Positions 45,343 to 56,660 of a stretch of DNA of 64,000 nucleotides are shown here, piece after piece (positions within the stretch are counted from its first letter, which is position 1; each line of letters starts with the position of its first letter). Both the position numbers and the translations under genes were made by a program. The stretch is from Aplectana chamaeleonis (Eukaryota; Nematoda; Chromadorea; Rhabditida; Cosmocercidae). Location: NCBI GenBank assembly GCA_029168955.1, contig JAPDOI010000192.1, positions 1,266,001 to 1,330,000 of the forward strand. Reading direction: 5' to 3'. The notes beneath the pieces were generated by a model. It had not been told where the DNA came from, ran no database searches, and saw only the letters and a program-made list of their open reading frames with translations.

Positions 45343-45570
45343 CTAAACTGTTTTGCTTCGCTATAAAAGGGTTATGATTTGGCAGAGTGGTATTTGTGAG
45401 AAGCTCGTTAAAAGATGTGAAATACTTAGTGCATTAGATTTGGCGTAGGATTTAACACCGAAGAAATGTTTAAAAATTGTTGAAATGATGTACTACTGAT
45501 TTGGCGGTGCACTTTTTCACTAAACATCGACAATTTAGTGTGACGTTGAAAGGCCATATCACGCGCGTCT
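45343..45570. repeat. Diverged single arm of the GATTTGGC foldback family
   Basis: TTTTGCTTCGCTATAAAAGG, then GTGAAAT...GATTTGGC twice, ending CCATATCACGCGCG. Same layout as the arm starting at 45780, in direct orientation, about 75% similar by eye. Confidence 0.7.
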
Positions 45571-45779
45571 TACTGAGTACACGCATTCGTGGTGGTATGT
45601 AGCCTCAATTTCCCAGCTACTCGCAGTTTTCTTTATCACTATCATAAAAGCAACGCGGTTTTGAGAATGATTGCCTCATTTTCATTATTGAGGTTTCCGA
45701 AAAACAGCCGCTTCGCACCTTCGATTGTGATAATACGACTGCGAGTAGCGAGGAAAGGAAGGGTAGGATTCACATTCTC

Positions 45780-48315
45780 ATTTATAACTCTTTTGCTTCG
45801 CTACAAAAAGGTTATGATTCGGAAATGTAACATTTGTGAGAAACTCGTTAAAAGAAGTGAAATGTCTTATGCTACTGATTTGGCATGGGAATAAACTCGA
45901 AAGGAGCGCTAAAAACTCAGTGAAATGATTCATCGTTGATTTGGCTGTGCACTTGTTTACTAAACAACAAAAATTGAGTGTGAGATTGAAAAACCAAATC
46001 ACGCACATCTTTTCTGAAATCAACCTAACGCTTGCAGTTTAGGTTAACAAGTCTCAGGTTCTTGCAAAATTATGTTGTGTCTCCCACCTCAATCATTCAG
46101 AAAAATTGATTTTCAAGCATTACTAAATTATTTGACGCGTTCGCTTTCGATTGACTATCAATTAATGAAAGTGGAAATAACATCACGTAGTGAGTTAATG
46201 CGAATGTCGTCAGCTAACAAGGGACCACTTTGAACAAAAAATGGAGTTTCGAAAAACGGTCTTTTGAGAGTTTTAGAGGGCGTAAAAATGAACAATTTAG
46301 GATTTTAAAATTTCACTCAGTCCTCACGGGTAGATCAAAAACCACTAAAACAATGGGTCGCGGTAGGTAAAATGCCTTTCAATGCACCCTAACCTGACGA
46401 AATCCGCTAAAAAACATTAAACGGACCCCATATTCGCGTTCAGCGTCCCAAATTACCCCCTGGGGCTGAGTTTGGGCGAAAAAAAAATTTCGACCTCTGA
46501 ACCCCCAAAAATGGCCTTGAGCTTCCTACCTCATGGGGCTCCAAAGGTCGAGAAAAAATTTAGGACTCAAACTTCGCTTTCGGAGGTTATTTAAAGTGCT
46601 CAGATTGAATCTGAGGTCAGTTCATCGATTTTCGACAGATTACGGTAGATTACGGTGGGTATACGGTAGTTGGGTCAAAGCCTCAGAATTGACTCAAAAT
46701 TTCTGAGCGGGGGTTATTCGGGGTGCTGAATACGAATTTGATGTTCACTTGTCAATTTTCAAATTATTAAGGTAGGTTTAGGCCCTCTATGTCATGACAA
46801 CTACCGTAAACTACAGTAAACCTCAGAATTTCGGCAAACGTTATCTAGGTTCGTGTTCAGCACCCTAGGTTACCCCTACATACAAGTTTTGAGCCGAATC
46901 CGAAAATTTTTTCCAAGCCACCCCAAAAATTCCTTGATGGGTACCCTTGCCTTGTCGCGAGGCTTGGATAAACGACTATAACTTCTTTTCATAAAAACTT
47001 CTTTACTTTAAGAGAAGCCGCGAAGAGCATACTCGGATTCTACTTCCGAAATGGCACCAGAAAACTACATTTAATCCAGAATGGCCAGGCTGAATAAAAG
47101 TAGTTCTCTTGTAGATGCGTTTTCAAAAGAGTGGTTCTGTTCTACTCCAAATTTTGGAATTGATAACGAAACACTTTTCTTGAGTCTTCGAGCCATGCGC
47201 TAATGTATTAGGTTGCTTCAATGGATTTTGTAGTTTAGGTAAACCCACTTCTGTTTACAACAATTATTTCTAAAAAAATTGATCATTGATCAAGGAACAA
47301 GTCCACGAAGTTTCATTTTGTCCGGACTTTTTTCCAGCGTCATATATCAAAATAAGTCCCCTAAAGTATTTCTCCGAATTAAGGACGGTTTTTCTGTGGC
47401 ATATGTGGGGAGAAGGGTAAGGGTATTCTTGATATTCTAACAATTGTCGAAATCTCGGAATTTCTATAGCTTCTAACATTGATGTGAGCCGTTCTCCGTT
47501 TATATCACGTTACCTCTGCGATATAAGAAAAGAGGTATAAAAAACAAGAGACACTGTTAAAACTCAAAACTAGTAAGGTGAACACATAGAAATGTCTTTA
47601 CTACCAGCCATAATGCAGTAATGATCCCACAGTATTCGAACCATCTTTCAATCGCTTCGTAATCCAACGCCTAACCGACTGAGCCACGGTGTGCTGCTAG
47701 CTCACCCCGACTATCACATTGCAGTGATCGGTGGTTTGAATGCAACGAGCATTGTTCAGGGATCAATGAACAAGTCATAACTCGAGAACCTAGCTAGATT
47801 TCATCTTCAAACTTTTAGGAGAACCTTTTCAGATGATTTCAAGGCCACTGTATAGCTCAGATTTGTGCTTCGTCCTCCCAATCCAACGTTCTGGTTTCTT
47901 TCCTTTTTTGATCGTTTTTGATCTACCCGTGAGGACTGAGTGAAATTTTAAAATCTCAATTTGTTTTTTTTTACTCCTCTACAACTCTCAAAAGACCGTT
48001 TTTCAAAACTCCATTTTATGTTCGAAGTGGTCCCTTGTAAGAGAGCTGCTGTCACACGAATACATAAATGCTCAGCAAGAAGTGCGTGATTTGGTTTTTT
48101 AATGTTACCCTCAATTTTTGTTGTTTAGTAAACAGGTGCACAGCCAAATCAACGATGAATCATTTCACTGAGTTTTTAGCGCTTCTTTCAAGTTTATTCC
48201 CACGCCAAATCAGTAGCATAAGACATTTCACTTCTTTTAACGAGTTTCTCACAAATGTTACATTTCCAAATCATAACCCTTTTGTAGCGAAGCAAAACAG
48301 TTACAAATTTCATTT
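45780..48315. repeat. 2.5 kb foldback element
   Basis: Left arm about 45780-46343, right arm about 47909-48315, inverted. The left arm has an extra 180 bp (46012-46196). The arms start TTTTGCTTCGCTACAAAA, carry GTGAAAT...GATTTGGC iterons, and run inward to GATCTACCCGTGAGGACTGA. The 1.5 kb core has no coding frame; it holds several TACGGTAG repeats (46640-46810) and a tRNA-like sequence. Confidence 0.8.
47620..47700 (-). pseudogene. tRNA-like sequence with A and B boxes
   Basis: The minus strand has a perfect A box (TGGCTCAGTCGG, 47675-47686), followed 32 bases on by a near-perfect B box (GGTTCGAATAC, 47632-47642), with TTAGGCGTTGGATTACGAA between them. The acceptor stem does not pair well, so I call it a tRNA pseudogene or SINE head, not a working tRNA. 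Confidence 0.45.
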
Positions 48316-48780
48316 TATTTTAGCAAAGGTTCCCTTTGGAAAACGGTAAATAAAAAGGTCGTTCATAGCCTCTCATCAATGCTCGTTGCCCCTCTTCAAC
48401 ACTGTAAGCCACCCGTCATAGCTTGCTAGGTGGATATGAAGGGAGCTTAAACATTCAGGGAGTAGTTTATGGTGAATTGTCGCACGACTGAATTGATCTT
48501 CCTTATGCGCTTTGGATTGTCTTACTCTAAAAATACTATATACCTTTCTCAACTTCCAAATGGTGAGCAATCCGTTTGATCTGTGCTGCTCAAACTGAGC
48601 AGATATGCTGTTCAGTTCGAGCAGTGCAAAGCAAAGATAGTGGTGGGAGTACGGGGTATGAAACTTTAACGATCCAACAACTTCAAAAACCGTTTTATAT
48701 AAGGCAGAACAGTTAGCTCCTGCTCAAGTAGAATCTATTTATAAATTGAAGAGCAGAAGCAAATTATTCCGTTCTTCTTT
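48316..48780. other. No feature seen
   Basis: AT-rich sequence with only a short minus-strand frame (48376-48570) and no domain. GCTCAAACTGAGCAGATATG near 48587 is a small imperfect hairpin. Confidence 0.3.
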
Positions 48781-48781
48781 C

Positions 48782-49150
48782 CATTATAAGATCTTCATGT
48801 CATAAGTGTACCCTAAATATGTAGTGAGAGTGCCTGCGAAAACCGTGGAAACAGAGCCTGACACCCACCGACGTTGAAAAACAAAGAAACTACGACCATC
48901 TCTCTGTGTAAATGATGCACCATTGACCTAGTAGAGGTACGATTAGAGTTGGCTTCAAGAGCATCATCATCAAGAGCGTTTCCTTCTATTTTAAGATCTC
49001 CATCGGTTATGATAGTGTCCTGAATATGCAATAAAGAGAAGATCTGCAAAAACAGTCAAATCAAAAAGTTTGACAGACAGAGGCGACCCACCGACCTCAA
49101 AAACGATCGGCCTACGATAATCTTTCTAGGAAAATTATACGCCATTGACA
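48782..49150 (-). repeat. Tandem duplication at the 3' side of the USP gene
   Basis: Segments recur about 204-229 bp apart: AAGATCTTCATG...TAAGTGTACCCT (48788) and AAGATCTCCATC...TAGTGTCCTGA (48992); ACCCACCGACGTTGAAAAAC (48866) and ACCCACCGACCTCAAAAACG (49088). The copies are about 75% alike. They cover the USP terminal exon end and its downstream sequence. Confidence 0.6.
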
Positions 49151-50474
49151 TGAAGGAATACCAATACAGTCAGTAGCCTGCGCATCAATGATCGTTTTCC
49201 ATCCACCGCGATGCTTTATATGCGCAACGTAGTGGCCTGACGTAACACCTTCAGCGGACACCGAAGCGGGGAAATATTGGATCCCGCAAGAGACCCTCCA
49301 GACACCTGAAAGGATATCACGTGTTCACTGAACGCGGCACACATGCTAAAAATATTTTGTATTTTTTTTATGGTTTCTTTCGTAACTTAATTAAACCTAG
49401 TTTACGGAAAGTTTAAATGGACTTCGCATGGCCCTGAAGCAACTGAATTCCATCCTGAATATTTGTTCACTGCTTCTAATGTTTTGTGCGAATGATTATT
49501 AAATAATAATTATTATCCAGCACGAAGAGTCGAAATTGATTTCCGTCTAACCTATAGCGCCTAGTCCGTCGAAACCAATTTCACCTGATAGTAATGTCAG
49601 GTGATGGTATTATCACAGGTAGCGAAAGTTTATTTTAGCTCAAGAATAGGGGGATAGTGGAAAATAAAGAAGGAGGGGAGTGAAACTACCACTCACTGTC
49701 CTCATCATTCACTGCCAAAGAGAAGATGTCGGGAGCTTGTGCGTAGCCTTGGGCTTCTGGTCCAACGGAAACGTGGAGGCTTAATAGCATGCAACGTTGG
49801 ACAGCAGAGGGCACAAGCGTGCGTTTCTCCACGTGAGAAGTGTACTGTTGACATCTTTCACAGAAGCGCATCCATCGGAAAGGCTCGAACAAGGTCGATA
49901 CCCTGAAGACGTTTTCTTGGGGCGGTAGTTCCACTAGAACGTGCTCTTCTGGGACGGTGAACTCTACGTGGCTGCAAGTCTGGCATTTACTCTTGGAGGA
50001 GTAGACAGTGGCAAAGTGCTCTCTGACATTTGCAGAGAAGAGCTGGCCGACTAGGAAGTGCAGAAGTTTGGCAGCGCACTTCTTCTGATGCAGATCGAAG
50101 AGCTCGTGCGCAACTTCATTCAACATGACCTGCAATGCCAATGTGCTACCCTTTCCTCTCCATCTCCTCAAAACGTTGCCGAGCTCCACCAGGGCGGCCC
50201 TCTCTTCTTCAGACTGCTGAGCGTCCGGACGAATTTTGCTAGGAAGGTCCTTCAGGTTTCTCAGACACTGGACTGCAGAGTTAATGAAGCAGCTGGTACC
50301 TCCAGCATTGTCTAGCAGAAGGATTCCGCGACCTCTGCTGACAGGTCGCACTGTCTCATGAGCAATCTCCATCGCATCTGTTCGATATCTCTTGTTCGCA
50401 GTGGTACTCTCGTTGGCATTGGAGAAGAGAGAGGTCTCTTGACGGCTGCGACGATGATGAAGTGCCGAGCTCAT
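49112..50474 (-). CDS. Ubiquitin-specific protease (USP, peptidase C19), two exons
   Basis: USPs remove ubiquitin from proteins. Exon 1 (49697-50474) starts MSSALHHRRS; an in-frame TGA directly before the ATG fixes this start. Residues about 55-75 form the Cys box (NAGGTSCFINSAVQCL; catalytic Cys). Residues 160-235 hold CQTC and CERC, the zinc-finger pairs. A 391 bp intron (GTGAGT at 49696, TTTCAG at 49307, phase 1) leads to exon 2 (49112-49305) with the His box SGHYVAHIKHRGGWKTIID, giving catalytic His and Asp. The whole is about 325 residues, short for a USP. No stops interrupt it. It follows the helicase on the same strand, overlapping the last helicase frame by 4 bases (ATGA). Whether it belongs to the Helitron or is captured host sequence is not settled. 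Confidence 0.75.
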
Positions 50475-50535
50475 TCAGAGACGGGCTGGTTGTTTTCTTT
50501 CTGGAATATTCGTCTATTGCTTGGAACAGTAAAAC

Positions 50536-51229
50536 GAATTATAGAGAATTGAACTTGAAGCAGCAGTGAATGAAGAACTGATGCTAACCTTCGTTGGGTC
50601 TTCCTCAGCTGAACAGGCAAGGCATTGAAATGGAGGCGTTCTGTATCTGAGTTCAGTGCCCGAAGCCGAACGTACTCCAACTCAGATGTTTTGCTTGCAA
50701 CGAACGCCTTAAGGTGCAGGCCAATTATGTGAAGAGCTTCAAGTTTCCGAACGCGGAGGAGAGCCACGTAGCTGAAACATCAAACACACACTTCAGAAGG
50801 CCGAGTTTGTGAAGAGCGGTGATTTCAAAAAACGCAAATCATAACCATAACTGATGCACCGACCCCATTCCTGGAGAGAAAGTGTCTTGGAGGTCCATCA
50901 TGATCGTGTCTAGTGAGAGCCCTTGGCTCTAATGGACCGTGATCCCATATGCAGCGGCGAGAGGAAACTGGGTACGGGTTATGATGTTGTTCCCGTACTT
51001 GTCGTCAGAGTCAACAGAGACTTTGACGACAGCCTTCTCTCTCTTGCCAAACAGAACCTGCAATTGAAAGAATCACAACCGTGAAAGAAGGTGTAGGACT
51101 CTGATGCTCTGATGGCAAAACACTAGCTAACCCGAATCTCTTCGACTTCTCTTGCCTAATCGAAGCCAATGCTCGTCGCGACTCCCATGGAGCCAATCAC
51201 TAGTCCTCTGCTTTGATCGACATTTTTCC
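50536..51229 (-). pseudogene. Helitron PIF1 helicase, C-terminal motifs
   Basis: Exon near 50536-50768, after TTTCAG: YVALLRVRKLEALHIIG, helicase motif VI. Exon near 50870-51060: TQFPLAAAYGITVH, then TAG (50929-50931) where the family has Lys in HKSQG. Exon near 51140-51215: GLVIGSMGVATSIGFD, then TAG at 51156-51158. Introns have TTGCAG/TTTCAG acceptors. Both stops could come from one-base changes. Confidence 0.8.
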
Positions 51230-51680
51230 TTAAAGGCAGGGTTCTCGATAAAATCGGCTGTTGTGTTATCACCGTAGAATGGTAAGTCTGACCATCAAAA
51301 AAGTGAAAATAAGTAAAAAATTGGTGAAAAAACGCTGAGGAGCAAGTTATGGCTTGGTGTCCTCCCGCCCCCAATTATCGAGATTCGGGTAAAAGCCTGT
51401 TTTGTCAACTCTTATTTTGCTTCTAAAGTAATTTCTGAACATTTCTGGAGACTACTGATTACTTAAACAGAAAAATAAATGTCGGATAAGCAAGCATTAA
51501 TGAAAATCGCGTTAATTAGGGGGCCGGCCGACACCGGTAATTAGCCGTTATACTTTGTTTTTGAGCGTTTTTCCCGCGAATTTCCGGTTTTTTTCACTTA
51601 CTTTCACTTTTGTGATGGCCAAATCTACATTCTTATGAAGAGAGCTCAAAACTCGTTTTTATCGCGAACCCTGCCTTTAA
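51230..51680. repeat. TTAA-flanked MITE in the helicase gene
   Basis: 451 bp, TTAAAGGCAGGGTTCTCGAT to ATCGCGAACCCTGCCTTTAA. It splits the helicase between VMLR and the GLVIG exon, probably within an intron or at its edge. Confidence 0.9.
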
Positions 51681-53461
51681 GGACGCTGACTTTTTCCGCA
51701 TATGCACCTAAGCAGAAAATTGCTCACCTCAGCATGACCCTCGATCCTTTGGCTACGGTAAGAATCGGTGGGAGTCCTCATTCCTCGTTGGCCGAAGCCA
51801 CATTCTGTCCTTGTGGATCCGAATTGGGATCGATGGCAACGAAGCTAGCTTTTTGCGGATCTACTCGGCGCAGTGATCTTTCCAGATTGGGTTTGTCCAG
51901 ATGGCCACTGCAATGAAAAACTCTAATCATAAGAAAATTATTTTTTCAATAGACAACATTCGTAGGTGCTAACAGCTGAAATTCTCATTTTCCTGCGCGG
52001 GGCCGAGTCGACAGCGAAAATGGTCGTTTTCTCTGTGTCTCGGAATAAAAGTCCGGTGACAGCGTCGTTGAATTTGTCCATCTTGTTGTTCGTGCAAAAA
52101 ATGGCGACGGTGCTATTGTCCTCCTGCCACAACGTGAAAAACTTGGCCAGCGTCTCTCCGAGTGTGGCACTCTCCGGATAGCTTGCGAGCGAACGGTCTG
52201 AACATTTTCAAGTGATAGCTAAAGTTAGAAGCTGTATTGGAGATAATGCGCGGAATCAGGTAGGAAGGAACCTCCGTTAGCCGTGATAAAGCGAGAGAAA
52301 AGCAGTTCAACGTCTTCCACCGAGGGAGAGCCACGCCTGATCCGCCCCATCATCTCCGCGAAGGATAGGTCATCTCTCTGACGCATGTTCTGCGTCAGCT
52401 CTCTGTAATCACCAAACTATAGAAATTGCTTGAAATTTGTTTATCCATTTAAGTTGTTAGCGGACCTGTACTGGAATCGCTCCCACAGGTTGAGTTGCCC
52501 AGTTGGTGCACCAAATATGCGTCGGAGCATCTGGGTGGGGACCGTCATGAAGACTGGAGAGGCCTTGACGGGGGAAGCTGATGGAAATCTCCGAAAACCA
52601 CCACCATGACTCCGCCAAACAAAGCTGTATAATGCGTTAATGATTAATAAGCAAAATGAGAAATAGTGCGAAACTAAACATAATAGAATACGCACCGCGA
52701 TTACCAGTAATGGTGACCAGCCTGTGATGTATCTTAACGAGGAGCACGTTGGAAACCATGCTGATCTCATCAATGATGATGAGCTTGACATTCTCAAATA
52801 CTGCTCTCCTTGATTGCAGCGGGACGCCATTGAGTTCCCTCAGGTTGCCCTCGTGCCCTTTCTGCACGTCGATGCCGAAGGCGGAGTGAACAGTCACACC
52901 GTTGATGTTGAGGGCAGCCAGACCAGTCAACGCTGCCAGCACCACCGATCCCTGCCCATGCTCCAGGGTTACTTGCTGGGTCGCTAGTTTCATAACGTGC
53001 GACTTCCCAGTGCCAGCTGAAGAGTGTCATTTGGTAACTCTTGTGAATTTGCAACTTGATGCATTTAAAACAACACCTATCATAAAACTAATGGTGCACT
53101 AACCGGTTCCACTGACAAAGATGGGATAATTCGATCCACTGCTGATGTTGTTGAGAATCTGATGGTAAACGACCCCTTGACCTTCGTTGAGCGAATTTAC
53201 CATGCGGTAGTTATCGTCGGCGTCAAAGACAACGGAGGGAAGCGCCAGTGGATCGACGTCCTCAATACCCAGCTCTTTCTCAGCCTCTTTCGTCTTCAGA
53301 AAACGCTCAGAAGTAAAGAGCTTAGACATTTTGACATTCATGACGCGATCACTGCAATAAAGGAACCAATTATGAAGATAACCACGACAACATAGAAAAA
53401 AATTGTTTAGGTCATGCGAAATAGATATTAGATACACAAATAAGAATAGATTAACTAACAT
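51681..53461 (-). pseudogene. Helitron PIF1 helicase core
   Basis: In coding order: NEGQGVVYHQILNNI; Walker A GTAGTGKS, split by an 87 bp intron (53017-53103, phase 1); Walker B LIIIDEISMVSN (near 52770); VMVVVFGDFHQLPPV-like sequence near 52590; QLNLWERFQYRS; STVAIFCTNNKMDKFND (52100); and LPPILTVAKGSRVML near 51740. A TGA lies at 51778-51780 within the last exon. PIF1 helicases unwind DNA 5' to 3'; in Helitrons this drives rolling-circle transposition. Confidence 0.85.
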
Positions 53462-53479
53462 GTACGTGTCGATATCAAG

Positions 53480-54880
53480 GCAAGCATTGGTTCCCGCGTG
53501 CGAGAGGTATATCTTGAGCTGATCGGTGAAGGAGTTATCGGAGGATCCCTTAATTTATTCACGCTCGTTGCGCCAAGGCTTCACTGCGCGCAGCATCATC
53601 TCAGAAAAATTTTCCCTCTTTTCAGGATCGGACTGAGGGTTCGGGAGAGAGAGACGGGGAACAATCGGCTTTCCGCGAGCCTTGATGCTTTTCCCCCTGA
53701 TCTTCAGAGCAAAAACGACTCCCATCGGAAACACGAAGAACGTACTAGACGGATCAGTATAGTGATATCCGTCTTCACAGACCTGGAATACATCTTCAAA
53801 CTTGTAATGTTATCAATCTTGCGGTATAGAATCAATTAGAATTGACAAGCATAAATTGATTACCCGATGATCTAAGTTCTCGTGCTCAATCCCTTCCTGC
53901 TCATCCTCGGGATCTTCTGCAGGACCTTCATCGTCGTTGCCGTCATCACTCTCTTCAGCCGCGTCCTGCCTTCCATTGCTGCCACGGTTCTTGGTCGCAG
54001 ATATCACTCTGGAAAAAAAACGTTACGCACATTGGTCTTATTTCATGAAAATAACTCATCTTACTCGAAACAGCGAACGAAGGCCAGAAGCCAGACTTGT
54101 TCGAGTTGGTCCGGGCGAGCTGGGTAGTAGACGTCCAGCTGGTTTGGCATTGTCGCGGGTTCCTCAGGGTCTGCCTCCATCTGTGCCCTGCTCTTCAGCA
54201 TGCGGACACGCTCGTTGGGGCCATTCAAGTTAATGAACTTGAAGGAGGAGTCACAGTGGAAAGATGGTATTCTTGCGAGACGAGCGGCAGCTTCGAGAAC
54301 GGACATGTCCCTACTCCAAAGCATGTCGTGGCCGAAGCGGAAGAGATCATCCTTTGACATCATGTTTGAGAACGTGCCGATGTCTAGAATTTAGACATGG
54401 CCTCTAGACATTGTTGCCCGTTTCAATTATCTGCTAAAACGAACGGACCACTGACAGCCTTCTTCTCTCCTTTTGTGGCGTACTTCGTGACGTAGGTCAT
54501 GGTCTTGTCAGCCTTCTCTATGATAAATTGCAGGTCCATGTTACCTCTCCAAGCAAGAAGTATAGCGGGATTGTACGCATTGATCGCCCTAACGAACGAA
54601 GGTTATGAACGATGATCAATAAAACAGTGAAATCGAAGAAAGGGAAATTCACCTGTCTCGAGAAGTCCTTTTAAGACTATAAGACTTGATTCCGTCTACT
54701 CCAGGCTCCCTGATTCCTTCGCTGCACACATTGATCCTCGTCTTCTCGACCACTTGCTTCGGGAAATCATAACGACATATTGTCACCACTTTTTTGTGGT
54801 ACCTCTTGGTCCTCTTGCAGGAAGCTGTACTATTGATTTTTACCAACCAGAACATATTCACCTGATTGTATTGGCACAAG
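53480..54880 (-). pseudogene. Helitron Rep C-terminal region and helicase-like linker
   Basis: In coding order: CKRTKRYHKKVVTICRYDFP (near 54830); AINAYNPAILLAWRGNMDLQ; ADKTMTYVTKYATKGEKK, the Rep tyrosine motif (near 54500); SRDMSVLEAAARLARIPSFH (54300), the Helitron_like_N-type segment; an acidic exon (53837-54007); ENFSEMMLRAVKPWRNERE, then TAA (53555-53557). The HUH metal-binding part that should precede is absent. Confidence 0.8.
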
Positions 54881-54950
54881 TGAATAGTAATATGACTACC
54901 GTCATATATCTAGGAAGCTGCTACTATACTTTGGTCCGAATCGAATAATA

Positions 54951-55495
54951 TTAGAATAAATATTTGAATTTTCGAATATTCGAATATTCGAATATTCGGT
55001 TTATTGGGAAAATCAGAAAATTCGTTTTTACGAATATTCGGTTTATTCGGAAATGCAAAATATTAGTTTTTTCGATTATTCGGTTTATTCGGAAAAGCAG
55101 AATATTTGATTTTTCGAATATTCGGTTTATTCGGAAATGCAAAATATTCATTTTTTCGAATATTCGATTTATTCGGAAAAAAAAGAATATTCGTTCTTCG
55201 AATATTCGGTTTATTCGGAAAAGCAAAATATTCGTTATTTCGAATATTCGGTTTATTCCAAAAATCCAATTATTCGTTTTTTCGAATATTCGGTTTATTC
55301 GGAAACTAAAAATATTAGTTTTTTCGAATATTCGGTTCATTCGGAAAATCATAATATTCGTTTTTTCGAAAATTTGGTTCATTCGGAAAATCATAATATT
55401 CGTTTCTTCGAATATTTGGTTCATTCGGAAAATCATAATATTCGTTTTTGCGAATATTTGGTTCATTCGGAAAAACAAAATCTTCGACAGCGACC
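54951..55495. repeat. 41 bp AATATTCG satellite
   Basis: About 13 units of the form TTCGAATATTCGGTTTATTCGG plus a variable 18-20 bp AT-rich part. It truncates the Helitron on its 5' side. Open frames on both strands (for example FRINRIFEKTN repeats) follow from the repeat. Confidence 0.9.
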
Positions 55496-55789
55496 TTCAC
55501 TAGTTGTGCAGTATTCTACCATTTTGCCATGAAATAAGTTTGCTGGTCGCATACCCTACCGACCATTGAGGAGACTTCATCCTTTTCCCTGTAACTTTAA
55601 TGTGAGGTGTAATTATACCCTGTCCCAATCAAGAAGCAGCGCTCCCCCTGCGGCTGACATTTTTGGATTACAGTAAGACGTTGCGTACGCAAATGCGTAG
55701 CATTTGTTACCGTAGTTCAAAAACAAGATTCGAAAAGTTGTTCACGTACCCACTTCTCTTTTTCACATACATACTTCATTACTCTTTTC
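55496..55789. other. No feature seen
   Basis: Unique AT-rich sequence between the satellite and the GC-rich block, with no gene or repeat I can support. Confidence 0.3.
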
Positions 55790-56660
55790 GAAATGCCCGC
55801 GGTACTCACTTCCAATACAGATATTCTTCTTTACGTGGAAGGGAAAGTGTCAGGCACTCGGGGGGACGACCCGCCACACTTTCAAGGCCGAAACGGCGAA
55901 CCGCAGACTTTGAGAGTCGTTCGGCCATCCGCGCCCCTATGCAGCTGCCATGTCCCCAGGGTCCGTGATGGGTGCACCCCACTGTGGACCGTGGCGGTGG
56001 GGTCACCCCCCCCCATGTGGGTGATCCTTGTGGGATGTCCCCGGGTCCTCTGTGCGAATCTGGGGCGCGTTCCGAGAACGTTTCCAAGGGAGGAAAAATT
56101 AATCTGATAAGAGCCGACCAATCATAGTTTGAGGGACAGCCTGAAATGAGCCTATCTGCTAGACTATAATTCGTTATATCTTATCAGACCTATTTTTCCT
56201 CCCACGGAAATCTTCTTGGAACGCACTCCTGGAAACGCCAAAAAGGGACATGGACAGTTCTTGAGCCGCTTATGGACACCGCTCGGGGGCCGGGACCGAA
56301 AGATTTTACCGGAGGACGCCGATCCGCGCACCCTTCGACATCAGTTCGCTGATCGGAGGCGCGGTTCGGCGGCCAATGGTGCGGCGGCCGTAGCCCCCGA
56401 GTGCTTGAGTAGGAGGGCCTAAGGGGCCGAATAGAGTCTCGCCGCGCAACGGCGCGGCAGCATGGTGTGCAGCCGTATCGATCACGCGGCGCCGCGAGGC
56501 GGCGCGGCGGGTCGATCAGACCTGTTCAGGGCAGAATCCGGCAGCGGCCGCCGCTGGCGGCTGCCGCGTGGCCAGGCGGCGCCGCTTTGCAACCCCGAGC
56601 GGTGCGGCAAAGTGGCGCGGCGACAACAGACGGTCGAGCCTGCTTTCCATGATTAACTGG
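55790..56660. repeat. GC-rich block with foldback centre
   Basis: GC-rich on both sides of an AT-rich hairpin: 56066-56112 pairs with 56178-56230 (GGAGGAAAAATTAATCTGATAAG and near complement). 56400-56600 is packed with GCGCGGC palindromes, for example GGCAGCGGCCGCCGCTGGCG. Frames here are composition-driven. The core CGAATAGAGTC next to GCCGC recurs inverted at about 60810. Confidence 0.5.

Larger units (their letters stand above)
49112..54880 (-). mobile_element. Decayed Helitron with Rep/PIF1 helicase and USP
   Basis: Minus-strand order: Rep C-terminal part, helicase-like linker, PIF1-type helicase, USP. The N-terminal Rep HUH motif is missing; a 41 bp satellite begins where it should be. 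Helitron ends (5' TC, 3' hairpin with CTRR) were not found. Four in-frame stops and a MITE show that the helicase is dead in this copy. Confidence 0.75.

Noticed and set aside
47620..47700. Functional tRNA gene
   Set aside because: A and B boxes are good but the acceptor and T stems do not pair.
49005..49030. Second USP-like His box (SGHYHNRW) in the downstream tandem duplicate
   Set aside because: Readable only with one assumed splice and followed by a stop within a few codons; the SGHY at about 49205 has the full flanking motif.
54951..55503. Frames of 131-179 codons on both strands
   Set aside because: By-products of the AATATTCG satellite; the peptides are repeats of FRINRIFEKTN-like words on both strands.
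56216..56660. GC-rich frames as coding exons
   Set aside because: Several overlapping frames are open only because of GC-rich composition; no domain and many palindromes.
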